This document shows positions 8,007 through 15,865 of a stretch of 64,000 nt of DNA, piece after piece (positions within the stretch are counted from its first letter, which is position 1; each line of letters opens with the position of its first letter). The notes below the pieces were generated by a model. The model made no database searches, had not been told where the DNA came from, and saw only the letters and a program-made list of their open reading frames with translations. This DNA comes from Prevotella sp. (GTDB lineage: Bacteria; Bacteroidota; Bacteroidia; Bacteroidales; Bacteroidaceae): contig JAFZBK010000056.1 in the NCBI GenBank assembly GCA_017561825.1, positions 1 to 64,000 of the forward strand. Direction: 5' to 3'. Made by a program: the position numbers and the translations under genes.

Positions 8007-8882
8007 TTATTTTGTTAATTCTCCTTCGTCGGATGCATCTGATGTTGACGAAAAATCAAAAATAGACATACACTCATTTATCTTCTGTTGTATCCTTTTT
8101 TTTGCGATTTCGCAGTATGTTGATTCTATTTCAAACCCTATAAACTTACGTTTTAATTCAACCGCAACTGCAGCGACTGTTCCTGAACCCATGAAAGGAT
8201 CTAAAACAATATCATCAGCATTAGTAAAGCCCAACATCAATCTTTTGATTAAATCCTCTGGAAATTGAGCAGGATGAGCTGTTCTTTCGACAGATGACCT
8301 ATTCGCCCCAGAAGTGACTTTGGCAATTTCCCAAATATCTGAAGGGTTTTTCCCTATAGAATTACAACGTAATTTTCCTTTTTTCTTTTGATTAGGATAT
8401 TTCACATTAGGGTCTCTTATAGGGTCGAGATTAAAGGTGTAATTGTCCTTGTCCTTTACATACCACAGAATTTTTTCATTTCTTGGGGATAGGTATCTTT
8501 TTGCAGCAACACCCGCTTCATAATGCCATATTATTTCCTGATTAAGGTAGAATGGAATTTTATCCCAGATTAAGTATGGAATAGGAACGGCTCTACCTTT
8601 ATCCTTAACGGCAAGATATCCCACATTAAAAATAAAATTACCATTGGGCAGTGTGAGCCTCTTAACGTGAGTTGCTATTCGAGATAGCCAGTCTAGATAT
8701 TTGTTTAACGGCATGACCTGCTCGTATTCCTTACCAATGTTATAAGGAGGACTTGTTATGGTAGATGCCAAACAAGGAGAATCTAACTTTTCTAAAGCTT
8801 TCTCGCAATCCATATTATAAAGAAGACCATATTTACATTCAAAATATGGTTCTCCAAGAATTTTTTTTATTTCCTCAAACAT
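8007..8882 (-). CDS. DNA methyltransferase of a ScaI-like R-M system
   Basis: A 291-residue beta-class amino-methyltransferase. The catalytic motif TSPPYNIGK (about residues 43-51) precedes the SAM-binding motif DPFMGSGTVAAVA (about 232-244), the beta order. The TSPPY form is common in N4-cytosine enzymes but also occurs in N6-adenine enzymes. It is the last gene of a controller-endonuclease-methyltransferase run on the minus strand and has its own promoter, with -7 TATCTTTG at 8912-8905 and a controller-type operator just upstream. It should protect element and host DNA from the neighbouring endonuclease. If the ScaI resemblance of the partner holds, the predicted target is AGTACT. Confidence 0.85.
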   Translation of the reverse strand: MFEEIKKILGEPYFECKYGLLYNMDCEKALEKLDSPCLASTITSPPYNIGKEYEQVMPLNKYLDWLSRIATHVKRLTLPNGNFIFNVGYLAVKDKGRAVPIPYLIWDKIPFYLNQEIIWHYEAGVAAKRYLSPRNEKILWYVKDKDNYTFNLDPIRDPNVKYPNQKKKGKLRCNSIGKNPSDIWEIAKVTSGANRSSVERTAHPAQFPEDLIKRLMLGFTNADDIVLDPFMGSGTVAAVAVELKRKFIGFEIESTYCEIAKKRIQQKINECMSIFDFSSTSDASDEGELTK

Positions 8883-8904
8883 AAAATAGTTGTTTATTTG
8901 AGTG

Positions 8905-8939
8905 CAAAGATAAGAAAAAAATATTCGAAAATAGAATAT
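8905..8939 (-). promoter_or_regulatory. methyltransferase promoter with controller operator
   Basis: The -7 box TATCTTTG (8912-8905) is preceded on the minus strand by the inverted repeat ATATTC-N7-GAATAT at 8921-8939. The same repeat with the same 7-nt spacer lies before the controller gene at 9880-9898. The operator falls between the -7 and -33 regions, a place suited to repression. Confidence 0.7.
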
Positions 8940-9012
8940 TTTATCTCTAATTTTTAATTTAAAGCTATTATTTGAAAAAAAAGCAATTTTCAGATATCAT
9001 ACGACACCTGTC

Positions 9013-9603
9013 TTATACAATATCTCGATAGATTTCTACCAACTTATACTGATATGCTTCTGGGCTTAATCTTGCTTGTTGTCCTGTTGCTGCTTTCTGA
9101 GCAATCCAATCTTTATGTTCAAGATAGCCAAATCTAATTATTGTAATTTTGGGGTGAGGATTGGATTTACTAATCTTTTCAAAATTTATTGTTACGTAAT
9201 ATCCATTCTTGTCCTTTGTTTCTGAATCGGAAGAAGGCTGCGCATAACTTCTATTAGCAAATATTTGAGTCGCATTGGAAGAACCTTTTATTTCAATACC
9301 CATAGACGGATCTTGCATATCATGAACATCTTTTTCTTCTTTTAATTCCCCTACCTTATAGCGATCTGGATATTTTAAAGATAAATAATGAGCAACTAGT
9401 TCGTGTAAGAAGAAACTTAGTATTTGAGGAGACGGGAAAATCTCCTTACCTATACTAAATGATCCAATCTTAGAATTGAAGATATCTTTCCAAGACTTCA
9501 ATACAACATCTTTAATCTCATTCTTTAGAGGATGCTTGTCGATAAGTTCCTTCGTTTTGTCAAGCCACTTTTCTTGTGGCAAATTTGTATAAGGTGATTC
9601 CAT
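9013..9603 (-). CDS. ScaI-like type II restriction endonuclease
   Basis: A 196-residue protein. From memory of the family, SPYTNLPQEKW at the N-terminus, the FPSPQILSFFLHEL block, IEIKGSS (the ExK part of a PD-(D/E)xK site, about residues 103-109) and ATGQQARLSPEAYQYKL near the C-terminus resemble ScaI-family endonucleases. It would cut unmethylated DNA, with the adjacent methyltransferase protecting the host. Its ATG directly follows the TAA of the controller gene, so the two are translated from one message. Length fits a type II enzyme and no lesion is seen. The recognition sequence AGTACT is a family-based inference. Confidence 0.78.
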   Translation of the reverse strand: MESPYTNLPQEKWLDKTKELIDKHPLKNEIKDVVLKSWKDIFNSKIGSFSIGKEIFPSPQILSFFLHELVAHYLSLKYPDRYKVGELKEEKDVHDMQDPSMGIEIKGSSNATQIFANRSYAQPSSDSETKDKNGYYVTINFEKISKSNPHPKITIIRFGYLEHKDWIAQKAATGQQARLSPEAYQYKLVEIYRDIV

Positions 9604-9846
9604 TTATTTAAGTTTTTGAATTAATTCGTCAATAAATTCAGGAAAGGCAATATTAAGGGCATCACAAATAGACATTAGTTCAATAACATCTATTCGTCTT
9701 TCACAAGTCTCTATTTTACTAATGATAGTTTGTCCAACATTTAATTTGTCGGCCAGCTGAACTTGTGTTACATTGACACTCTCACGTTTCTCTCTCAAAA
9801 GAGAAATCATAACGTGATATTGGGACAGATGAATGCTCTTTTCCAT
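9604..9846 (-). CDS. XRE controller protein of the R-M system
   Basis: An 80-residue XRE helix-turn-helix protein (TQVQLADKLNVGQTIISKIE) of the size of R-M controller (C) proteins. I take the ATG at 9846. The promoter -7 box TAACTTTG lies at 9865-9858, only 11 nt before that ATG, so the message would be nearly leaderless, as known for several C genes. Upstream starts in the same frame (to 9915) would lie inside the promoter and operator. It probably binds the ATATTC-N7-GAATAT sites before itself and before the methyltransferase, timing endonuclease expression after entry into a new host. Confidence 0.82.
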   Translation of the reverse strand: MEKSIHLSQYHVMISLLREKRESVNVTQVQLADKLNVGQTIISKIETCERRIDVIELMSICDALNIAFPEFIDELIQKLK

Positions 9847-9857
9847 ATTTTTTTCTG

Positions 9858-9898
9858 CAAAGTTATATCCTAAAATCGCATATTCCAAAATCGAATAT
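9858..9898 (-). promoter_or_regulatory. controller gene promoter and operator
   Basis: On the minus strand, the inverted repeat ATATTC-N7-GAATAT (9898-9880) lies 14 nt upstream of the -7 box TAACTTTG (9865-9858). The start codon follows at 9846, leaving almost no 5' UTR. The operator overlaps the expected -33 region. Confidence 0.7.
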
Positions 9899-9915
9899 CC
9901 AATTACTTTAAGCAA

Positions 9916-10189
9916 TTACACCTTTAGAAATATACAGTTTGTCTTTTGGAGCACTGCTGTTTACGCTTACCTAAAATTTGAATATTAACCAATGCAACCA
10001 TTTAGTACATAACCCTATAATTAACGAAGATTTAACAAATATCTTTTGAAAAGTAATATAAATACATCCATGACTCTATCTTTCGTCTTCGTTAAGCATA
10101 GTAACACATAGAACCACCTTTGTATAAAACGAATATTGTTAATAATGCATCAAAGAAACTCCATGATACTATGTGACTGAAAAGGGAAG
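9916..10189. other. right-end intergenic region of element 1
   Basis: AT-rich and without a credible gene or clear hairpin. It separates the R-M operon from the right subterminal repeat and the restored tRNA. Promoter elements of the controller gene lie just to its left. Confidence 0.5.
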
Positions 10190-10223
10190 ACTGAAACAAA
10201 ATGTTTACGCATTGTTTACGCAG
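10190..10223 (+). repeat. subterminal direct repeat of element 1, right copy
   Basis: Same 34-bp sequence as 815-848 with one mismatch, including the tandem TGTTTACGCA decamers, 75 bp from the attachment core in the tRNA. Confidence 0.6.
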
Positions 10224-10232
10224 ACATAAAAA

Positions 10233-10261
10233 AAGGAGTTACGATTAATTCGTAACTCCTT
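10233..10261 (-). terminator. terminator of the restored tRNA gene
   Basis: AAGGAGTTACG and CGTAACTCCTT are perfect arms, with a T run following on the minus strand. This terminator was brought by the element. It differs in sequence from the original one at 629-657. Confidence 0.75.
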
Positions 10262-10272
10262 GATATTCATTG

Positions 10273-10346
10273 TGGACCAGCCAGGGCTTGAACCTGGGAC
10301 CTCCAGATTATGAGTCTGTTGCTCTAACCAACTGAGCTACAAGTCC
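10273..10346 (-). tRNA. tRNA with CAU anticodon (Met, or Ile2 if lysidine-modified)
   Basis: A 74-nt cloverleaf without an encoded CCA. Acceptor GGACTTG pairs with CTGGTCC (one T-T mismatch). The D arm is AGCTCAGTTGGTTAGAGC, the anticodon loop CTCATAA, and the T arm CCAGG-TTCAAGC-CCTGG. CAU serves elongator methionine, initiator methionine or tRNA-Ile2; the first is most likely from the overall form, but sequence alone does not decide. It contains the 18-bp core shared with 694-711, so it is the target gene of element 1, rebuilt with an element-borne 3' half. Confidence 0.9.
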
Positions 10347-10518
10347 GGAACAAACACATCGTGATTATTCTGGCTGCAAAGGTACTCTAAAAATGTGAGA
10401 CCACCAAATTTTTTGCGTTTTCGTTTTGTTTTTCGCTTATTTATTTGTACCTTCGCACCGTCATTATTATGAAAACACCGTGACTATGAAAGACGGTGCC
10501 ATTTATTAATTTATTACA

Positions 10519-11391
10519 ATGAAAAAGAAACAATTAATGTTGTGCTTGACAGCCATGGCTGCATGCATGAGTTGTGAACAGGCATTACAGCCTGAGAGTG
10601 AAGAACAGGAAAAAGCCGTGCTCAAGGTACGCGTGGAGAGTCTGGAACAGGTGGGCTTTGCGGAATCGAGAGCAGGTGGAGGCTTGGGTGACTATTGTAC
10701 GAAGATGTCGTTCGTGCTCTTTGACGACAAGGGTGAGAAGGCGGTTGCCGTGAATCAGGAGATGACGGATGCCTCCTTTGGCAGTGCATCGATGAATGTG
10801 CCGTTTGGCAACTACCATCTGTTAGTGATTGGTCACAGTGGAGAGAAGAACTGTACGGTGAAATCAACCGGAGGCATTACCTTCGACCGCGCCTGTGATG
10901 TGACAGACACCTTCTGGTACTATGGTGAGGTGGCGTTCACGGAATCCACCAAGGATATCGTGCTCTCCCTGAAACGTGTGGTGGCCAAGATGGAACTGAC
11001 GTGTCTGGACAATCTCCCCTCGAACGTCAAAAAGGTGGCACTGAAATACGGACAGGCCACGGGAACGCTCGATATGCAGACGGGGTATGGTATGACCAAG
11101 ACATCAATCACGAAGGAGATAGAGATTACTGACGATATGTACGGACAATCACAAACCTTCTCGTTCTTTATTTTCCCGCAGGAGGATGAGATCACCATCA
11201 ATGTCACAATGAAGGCGTACGACGAGAATGGAACGGAGATCGGGGGCAAGGAACTGAAGGATGTGCCCATGCGACAGAATGCCATCACCCGCTACCGTGG
11301 AGAGTTCTTCGGGAAATCGGTGGGGGTGAAAGCGAATGTGCAGACCGAATGGACAACCATCGATTTCAACCCCTCGGCAAATAATTCGTGA
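10519..11391 (+). CDS. FimB/Mfa2-type fimbrial lipoprotein
   Basis: A 290-residue secreted lipoprotein. A hydrophobic signal ends in the lipobox AACMSC (C at about residue 19), and a short acidic linker and beta-rich domains follow. FVLFDDKG, VPFGNYHLLVIGH and LSLKRVVAKMELT are typical of the FimB/Mfa2 anchoring-subunit family of type V fimbriae in Bacteroidales. It probably sits on the outer membrane as an anchor or small fimbrillin-like subunit. No other fimbrial gene is adjacent, so it may act alone or with a distant cluster. It is the first chromosomal gene right of element 1. Confidence 0.75.
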   Translation: MKKKQLMLCLTAMAACMSCEQALQPESEEQEKAVLKVRVESLEQVGFAESRAGGGLGDYCTKMSFVLFDDKGEKAVAVNQEMTDASFGSASMNVPFGNYHLLVIGHSGEKNCTVKSTGGITFDRACDVTDTFWYYGEVAFTESTKDIVLSLKRVVAKMELTCLDNLPSNVKKVALKYGQATGTLDMQTGYGMTKTSITKEIEITDDMYGQSQTFSFFIFPQEDEITINVTMKAYDENGTEIGGKELKDVPMRQNAITRYRGEFFGKSVGVKANVQTEWTTIDFNPSANNS

Positions 11392-11457
11392 TTTACAGGT
11401 GTTTTATGGTGGAATGAACAGATTTTTCAGTAATTTTGCACCCAAATCAATTGATCG

Positions 11458-12045
11458 ATGGAAATCAAGAATATCGTCTTCGACTTCGGGTGTGTACTCG
11501 TAGATCTGGATAAATACCGCTGCGTGGATGCTTTCAACAGCATTGGCGCTCAGGCCATTTCCACCTATGTGGATGAGTGCAGACAGGAGGATTTGTTTCA
11601 TGACTTCGAGACAGGGCGCATTGATATCGATGTGTTCTGTGATGAGGTGAGAAGGAAATCGCCTGACTGCACCGCTACCAATGAAAAGATCTGCTGGGCA
11701 TGGAACCAGCTGCTGACAGGGATTCCTGCACAAAGGGTGGCCAAGCTCAAGGAACTGAAGGGGAAATACCGTCTGTTCCTGCTGAGTAATACGAATCCTG
11801 TACACTGGCTGCCTTGCAAGGAGCTGTTGGACGAATGCTTCGAAAAGGTGTTCCTCTCGTACGAGATGCACCTGGTGAAACCCGACAGCGAGATCTTTGA
11901 GCGGATGCTGGAGGAATCGGGTATTGATCCCAAGGAGACGTTGTTCATTGATGACTCCAAGGCTAACTGTCGTGCGGCTGAGGCTTTGGGTATTCGTACG
12001 CTCCATGTTTCGCATGGCGATGAGTGGTTGGAACAAGTAGGATAG
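11458..12045 (+). CDS. HAD-family hydrolase (YihX/epoxide-hydrolase-like subfamily)
   Basis: A 195-residue HAD phosphatase with all motifs visible: FDFGCVLVD (motif I, D9), LLSNTN (motif II), LVKPDSEIFE (motif III lysine) and ETLFIDDSKAN (motif IV). The small helical cap between motifs I and II fits the YihX group, which dephosphorylates sugar phosphates such as glucose 1-phosphate. The substrate is not predictable here. The -7 box TAATTTTG lies about 25 nt upstream. The stop is 1 nt from the ribF start, so the two are probably one operon. Confidence 0.8.
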   Translation: MEIKNIVFDFGCVLVDLDKYRCVDAFNSIGAQAISTYVDECRQEDLFHDFETGRIDIDVFCDEVRRKSPDCTATNEKICWAWNQLLTGIPAQRVAKLKELKGKYRLFLLSNTNPVHWLPCKELLDECFEKVFLSYEMHLVKPDSEIFERMLEESGIDPKETLFIDDSKANCRAAEALGIRTLHVSHGDEWLEQVG

Positions 12046-12046
12046 A

Positions 12047-13006
12047 ATGGAATTACGCTATTTGGACAAGGGGATGAAAGCAGGGCAGTCATGTGCTGCC
12101 ACCATCGGCTTCTTCGACGGAGTACATCAAGGTCATCAGTACCTGCTGAGACGCTTGGTGGATGAGGCTCGACAAGCTGGTCTGCTGTCGTGTGTCATCA
12201 CCTTCGACCGTCATCCGCGCCAGGTGCTGCAAACAGATTACTGTCCGCGGTTGCTGACAACCTTCGAGGAGCGTAAGGAACTGCTTGCACAAACGGGTAT
12301 CGACCGCTGTATCATCCTGCCGTTCTCAACAGCCATGGCTGCACTGTCTGCCAAGGAGTTCATGAAGGATATCCTGTTGGAGAGAATCGGTGTGAAACGA
12401 TTGTATATCGGATATGACCACCGCTTCGGACATAACCGCAGCGAGGGCTTTGAGGATTATGTGCGCTATGGTAAAGAGATGGGTATGGAGGTGTTGCTGA
12501 ACGATGCGTTCGTCCTTTCACCATCTGCAGATGAAGAGATGGAACAGCAATCCGTGAGTTCCTCTTCCATCAGAAAGGCGTTGCTTCAAGGTAATGTGGA
12601 TCAGGCAAGAAGGCTGTTAGGTTATCCGTATTTCCTCTCAGGAAAGGTGGTCGATGGCGAACACGAAGGCAGGAAGATGGGATTCCCCACGGCGAATATC
12701 GAGGTGACAAGGATGGAGAAACTGATTCCCGCCCCTGGTGCCTATATCGTGGAGGTGAGCATAGAGGGGGAGGAAAAGGCATTGCCGGGCATGATGAATA
12801 TCGGCACCCGACCCACATTCGGTGAAAACCATCTGTCGCTCGAAGTGCATGTGCTCGACTACTCAGGAAACCTCTACGGCAAGATGCTCTCGGTGGCGTT
12901 CCTGCAGCGGTTGCGCGAGGAGCACCGATTTGTAAGTACAGAAGAATTGCGCGAACAGTTGATGAGCGATGCGCAGCAGGTAAGAACGTATTTTCAACAA
13001 AAATAA
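12047..13006 (+). CDS. ribF: bifunctional riboflavin kinase / FAD synthetase
   Basis: A 319-residue RibF. The N-terminal FMN adenylyltransferase has GFFDGVHQGHQYLL (HxGH nucleotide-binding motif, about residues 21-34) and YDHRFGHNRSEG. The C-terminal flavokinase has GRKMGFPTANIEV and MNIGTRPTF. It converts riboflavin to FMN and FMN to FAD in the cytoplasm. Length is normal and both active sites look intact. It directly follows the HAD gene and precedes a CPBP membrane protease by 6 nt, forming a likely three-gene operon without obvious functional link. Confidence 0.95.
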   Translation: MELRYLDKGMKAGQSCAATIGFFDGVHQGHQYLLRRLVDEARQAGLLSCVITFDRHPRQVLQTDYCPRLLTTFEERKELLAQTGIDRCIILPFSTAMAALSAKEFMKDILLERIGVKRLYIGYDHRFGHNRSEGFEDYVRYGKEMGMEVLLNDAFVLSPSADEEMEQQSVSSSSIRKALLQGNVDQARRLLGYPYFLSGKVVDGEHEGRKMGFPTANIEVTRMEKLIPAPGAYIVEVSIEGEEKALPGMMNIGTRPTFGENHLSLEVHVLDYSGNLYGKMLSVAFLQRLREEHRFVSTEELREQLMSDAQQVRTYFQQK

Positions 13007-13012
13007 AGGGTT

Positions 13013-13798
13013 ATGGTGAAGAAGGTTGTTTGGTATGTGTTACTGTTCATCGTGATACAATATGTGGCGGTAGGACTGGTATTCTTGGGTAATCTCGTGC
13101 TCAATGGAAAGGGTGTGACGTTAGAGCAGATCAGTTCGTCAACAACACAGATGCTGCTTGTGCAAGGAATCTTCGGTGTGGCTTGTGTGGCTTTGTTCTT
13201 GGGATTTCGCTGGACTCCTGTATCTGAACATTATTGGAACACGAAACCTTTTTCCGTCATCTTCTGGTGTATCATCGCTGCCGTGGGAACCATCGCACCG
13301 TCGATGTGGTTGCAGTCGGCATTGGATTTCCTGCCCGACTTTGCAGGTGAGGAACTGCTCGACTTCATCCAACACCGCTGGGGCTATCTCGTTATCTGCA
13401 TCCTGACACCCTTGGCAGAGGAGGTGATCTTCCGTGGAGCTGTCCTTCGCACGATGCTGGAGCATTGGGAAGGAAGGAAACGGTGGACCGCCATCATCAT
13501 CTCTGCACTGCTGTTCGGACTCGCCCACATGAACCCTGCACAGATTCCCCATGCCTTCCTGATGGGTGTGCTGTTGGGATGGCTGTACGAACGCTCTCGC
13601 AGTCTGATACCCTGTGTGGTATTGCATTGCGCCAATAACACCATTGCCTACTTGATGACCGCTGCCTATCCAGCTCCCGACATCACCTTGCGAGATGTGT
13701 TAGGGGGCAGTCAAAGGGCTGAATGGATGGCTATCGCCTTCTCTTTGATGATCCTTGTTCCTGCCTTGTATCAGTTGAGTTTACGACTGAAACGATAA
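13013..13798 (+). CDS. CPBP-family intramembrane metalloprotease
   Basis: A 261-residue multi-pass inner-membrane protein of the CAAX protease/bacteriocin-processing (Abi) family. The conserved motifs are EEVIFRG (EExxxR), FGLAHMN (FxxxH) and a C-terminal HCANN. About seven hydrophobic segments are visible, with the first two at residues 5-28 and 43-64. Members cleave or bind membrane-embedded substrates, and some give self-immunity to bacteriocins. No substrate is suggested by the neighbours ribF and HAD. A bidirectional terminator follows. Confidence 0.85.
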   Translation: MVKKVVWYVLLFIVIQYVAVGLVFLGNLVLNGKGVTLEQISSSTTQMLLVQGIFGVACVALFLGFRWTPVSEHYWNTKPFSVIFWCIIAAVGTIAPSMWLQSALDFLPDFAGEELLDFIQHRWGYLVICILTPLAEEVIFRGAVLRTMLEHWEGRKRWTAIIISALLFGLAHMNPAQIPHAFLMGVLLGWLYERSRSLIPCVVLHCANNTIAYLMTAAYPAPDITLRDVLGGSQRAEWMAIAFSLMILVPALYQLSLRLKR

Positions 13799-13819
13799 TA
13801 CCATAACATCCCTATAACA

Positions 13820-13859
13820 TGAAGAAGCGCGATCAATCAATGACCGCGCTCTTCTTCTT
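13820..13859. terminator. bidirectional terminator between convergent genes
   Basis: GAAGAAGCGCG and CGCGCTCTTCTTC-type arms flank a loop containing ATCAATCAATGA. It lies between the plus-strand CPBP gene and the minus-strand sigma-factor pair. Confidence 0.65.
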
Positions 13860-13970
13860 ACGTTAGTATGTTATGAAAAATTTGAGAGAATTGAAACTTC
13901 ACAGTTTCATTAAATCTTTAAAAATGTGTTTTACTAAACATGTTTTATAGAGAAAGCATAGAAATATATA

Positions 13971-14453
13971 CTACTTAATGATGGCAGGAACAGGTAACTC
14001 CGCCTTTTTCAGCGTGTCAACCTTCAGGGAATCGCTCACCGCAGCAACGGAAGGACCCTCGCTGGGCTGCTGAACTTCTGCCATGTTCATGTCGTATGGA
14101 TCTTCCTGGTTGAAGGCCACCTGTGCGGCATTGCCCAAGGTAAGGATGATGGCCACAACGGCTGCTGCCTTGAAGAGCGGCATGAGACGCTGGGTGAGAC
14201 GGATGGTGCGGGCCTTGACAGGTGTAGGCTCGTTGATCATCTCCATCATCTTGGTATCAAACTCCTCACCCAAGACTTCTTCTTCCCTTTGCGTCTGCTC
14301 ATAGGTGAACAAAGCCTTGTACTGAAGCAAGGATGCGGGAACGTCTTTCTGACGGAAGAATGTACGGAGAATGTTCTCCTCTTCAAGAGAAGTGGTGCAT
14401 TCCCAGTAGCGCTCCAGCAGTTGTTCGATGTACTTATAATCCATATTTTTCAA
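13971..14453 (-). CDS. membrane-anchored protein paired with ECF sigma factor (possible anti-sigma)
   Basis: A 160-residue protein with an N-terminal cytoplasmic part (MDYKYIEQLLERYWECTTS..., a start typical of short proteins encoded after ECF sigma genes), one transmembrane helix at about residues 92-110 and a short periplasmic acidic/proline-rich tail. It overlaps the sigma gene by 20 nt; the ATG at 14444 is an equally good start. The arrangement suggests an anti-sigma or sigma-sensing role, but no known anti-sigma domain such as zf-HC2 is visible. Confidence 0.55.
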   Translation of the reverse strand: MKNMDYKYIEQLLERYWECTTSLEEENILRTFFRQKDVPASLLQYKALFTYEQTQREEEVLGEEFDTKMMEMINEPTPVKARTIRLTQRLMPLFKAAAVVAIILTLGNAAQVAFNQEDPYDMNMAEVQQPSEGPSVAAVSDSLKVDTLKKAELPVPAIIK

Positions 14454-14946
14454 CTTCTTGAAATTTCTGTTTGATGGTTTGGCGGGCTCGGAAGATGTTT
14501 ACTTTCACCTGTTCCTCGCTGATGCCGAGAATCTGTACGATTTCTTTGTAACTCTTTCCTTCGAAATCCCGCAGTTGCATGCAGCTGCGCTGCTTCTCCG
14601 GAAGACTGTCAACAAGTTTTCTTACCAGTGCCACACGATCTTGTTGAAGAACGTGTTCGAAAGGACTCGAAGAGCGGTCGGTGAGAAAGGCAGTGTGGTC
14701 GTCGAGGGTAGTTTCGTTATTGCTTGCTTTCTTTACTTTGTCCAGTGCCACATTTCTGCAGATAGTCAGGGCAAACGCTTCAATGTCGTCAATCTCTTGC
14801 CAGCTGTCTCTCTTATTCCATACCTTTATCAGCGTATCTTGTACGACATCCTCGGCATCTTCATGTCTGAGGGTGATACGTAAAGCGAGACGATATAGCA
14901 CGTTTTTCAACGGCAATATATCGTTTCGAAAGCTGATATTCTTCAT
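14434..14946 (-). CDS. ECF RNA polymerase sigma factor
   Basis: A 170-residue sigma-70 family ECF factor. Region 2 shows DAEDVVQDTLIKVWNKRD (about residues 31-48), and region 4 shows LPEKQRSCMQLRDFEGKSYK followed by IVQILGISEEQVKVNIFRAR for -35 recognition. It directs RNA polymerase to a stress or envelope regulon that cannot be named from sequence. It is co-transcribed with the overlapping membrane protein. Length is normal for the group and no lesion is seen. Confidence 0.9.
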   Translation of the reverse strand: MKNISFRNDILPLKNVLYRLALRITLRHEDAEDVVQDTLIKVWNKRDSWQEIDDIEAFALTICRNVALDKVKKASNNETTLDDHTAFLTDRSSSPFEHVLQQDRVALVRKLVDSLPEKQRSCMQLRDFEGKSYKEIVQILGISEEQVKVNIFRARQTIKQKFQEVEKYGL

Positions 14947-15046
14947 CTATTCTATATTAAATGACGATTGTGACTGCTGGAAGTTACAACCTTTTCGTTG
15001 TTTTAACGTTGTTTAAGGAAACAAAGGATAGGATGTTTCCTTCTTA

Positions 15047-15850
15047 TTAGGCTATGATCATGGTTCCCTGTTTCCCATCGATGGCGGTGGCCAGGGTGAT
15101 GATCACTTTTTCAACGCCACCGTTGATGGCATTGAAAGCATTTTCGAGCTTGGGAATCATTCCTCCTGAGATGACACCCTGCTCCACATATTCTTTGAAA
15201 TCGTTCCTGGTGATGACGGGAATCACACTGTTGTCATCATCAGGATTGCTCAATACGCCTTTCTTCTCGAACGAGAAGATGAGGGTTACCTCAAAATACG
15301 GTGACAAAGCCTTGGCCACCTCACCGGCAATGGTGTCGGCATTGGTATTGAGAATCTGTCCCTGACCATCATGGGTAAGGGGAGCCATGACGGGTGTGAT
15401 CCCTTCGTTAATAAGGGTGGTCAGCATCTTACCGTCGGCACAGTCAACATCACCCACAAAGCCGAAGTCAACCGTGGCCACTTCCCCTGTCTCTTTCTTA
15501 ACGCTGACGGGCGGACGTTTATGCGAACGGATCACATTCATGTCAGCACCCGTCAAACCCAAGGCATTCACACCATGGGCCTGAAGGCGGGCTACAAGGT
15601 TCTTGTTCACCAGACCGCCATACACCATGGTCACCACCTGCAGCATGTTCTTATCCGTGATGCGGCGACCGTTAACCATCTGGTTCTCCAAGCCAAGTTG
15701 AGAGGCTACTTGTGTGGCACGACGTCCACCGCCATGTACCAGCACTTTCTTACCGGGGATGGATGAGAAGTCTTTCAGCAACTGACTCAGCTGCGCCTCG
15801 TCTTCAACAACGGCGCCGCCAACTTTTACGATGGTTAGTTTCTCTTTCAT
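15047..15850 (-). CDS. argB: acetylglutamate kinase
   Basis: A 267-residue amino-acid kinase. KVGGAVVED (phosphate/ATP lysine, K9), VHGGGRRATQVASQLG (acetylglutamate loop), NTNADTIAGEVAKAL and GGMIPKLENAFNAI are the ArgB signatures. It phosphorylates N-acetylglutamate in arginine synthesis. It follows the arginine decarboxylase gene by 15 nt, so arginine synthesis and its conversion to agmatine are in one transcript. No N-terminal extension of the arginine-inhibited hexameric type is seen, so it may be insensitive to arginine feedback. Confidence 0.93.
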   Translation of the reverse strand: MKEKLTIVKVGGAVVEDEAQLSQLLKDFSSIPGKKVLVHGGGRRATQVASQLGLENQMVNGRRITDKNMLQVVTMVYGGLVNKNLVARLQAHGVNALGLTGADMNVIRSHKRPPVSVKKETGEVATVDFGFVGDVDCADGKMLTTLINEGITPVMAPLTHDGQGQILNTNADTIAGEVAKALSPYFEVTLIFSFEKKGVLSNPDDDNSVIPVITRNDFKEYVEQGVISGGMIPKLENAFNAINGGVEKVIITLATAIDGKQGTMIIA

Positions 15851-15865
15851 GATGTAGGTACTATT

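Noticed and set aside
9847..9915. Longer start of the R-M controller gene
   Set aside because: The added codons lie on the promoter and operator, and the XRE domain begins after the ATG at 9846.
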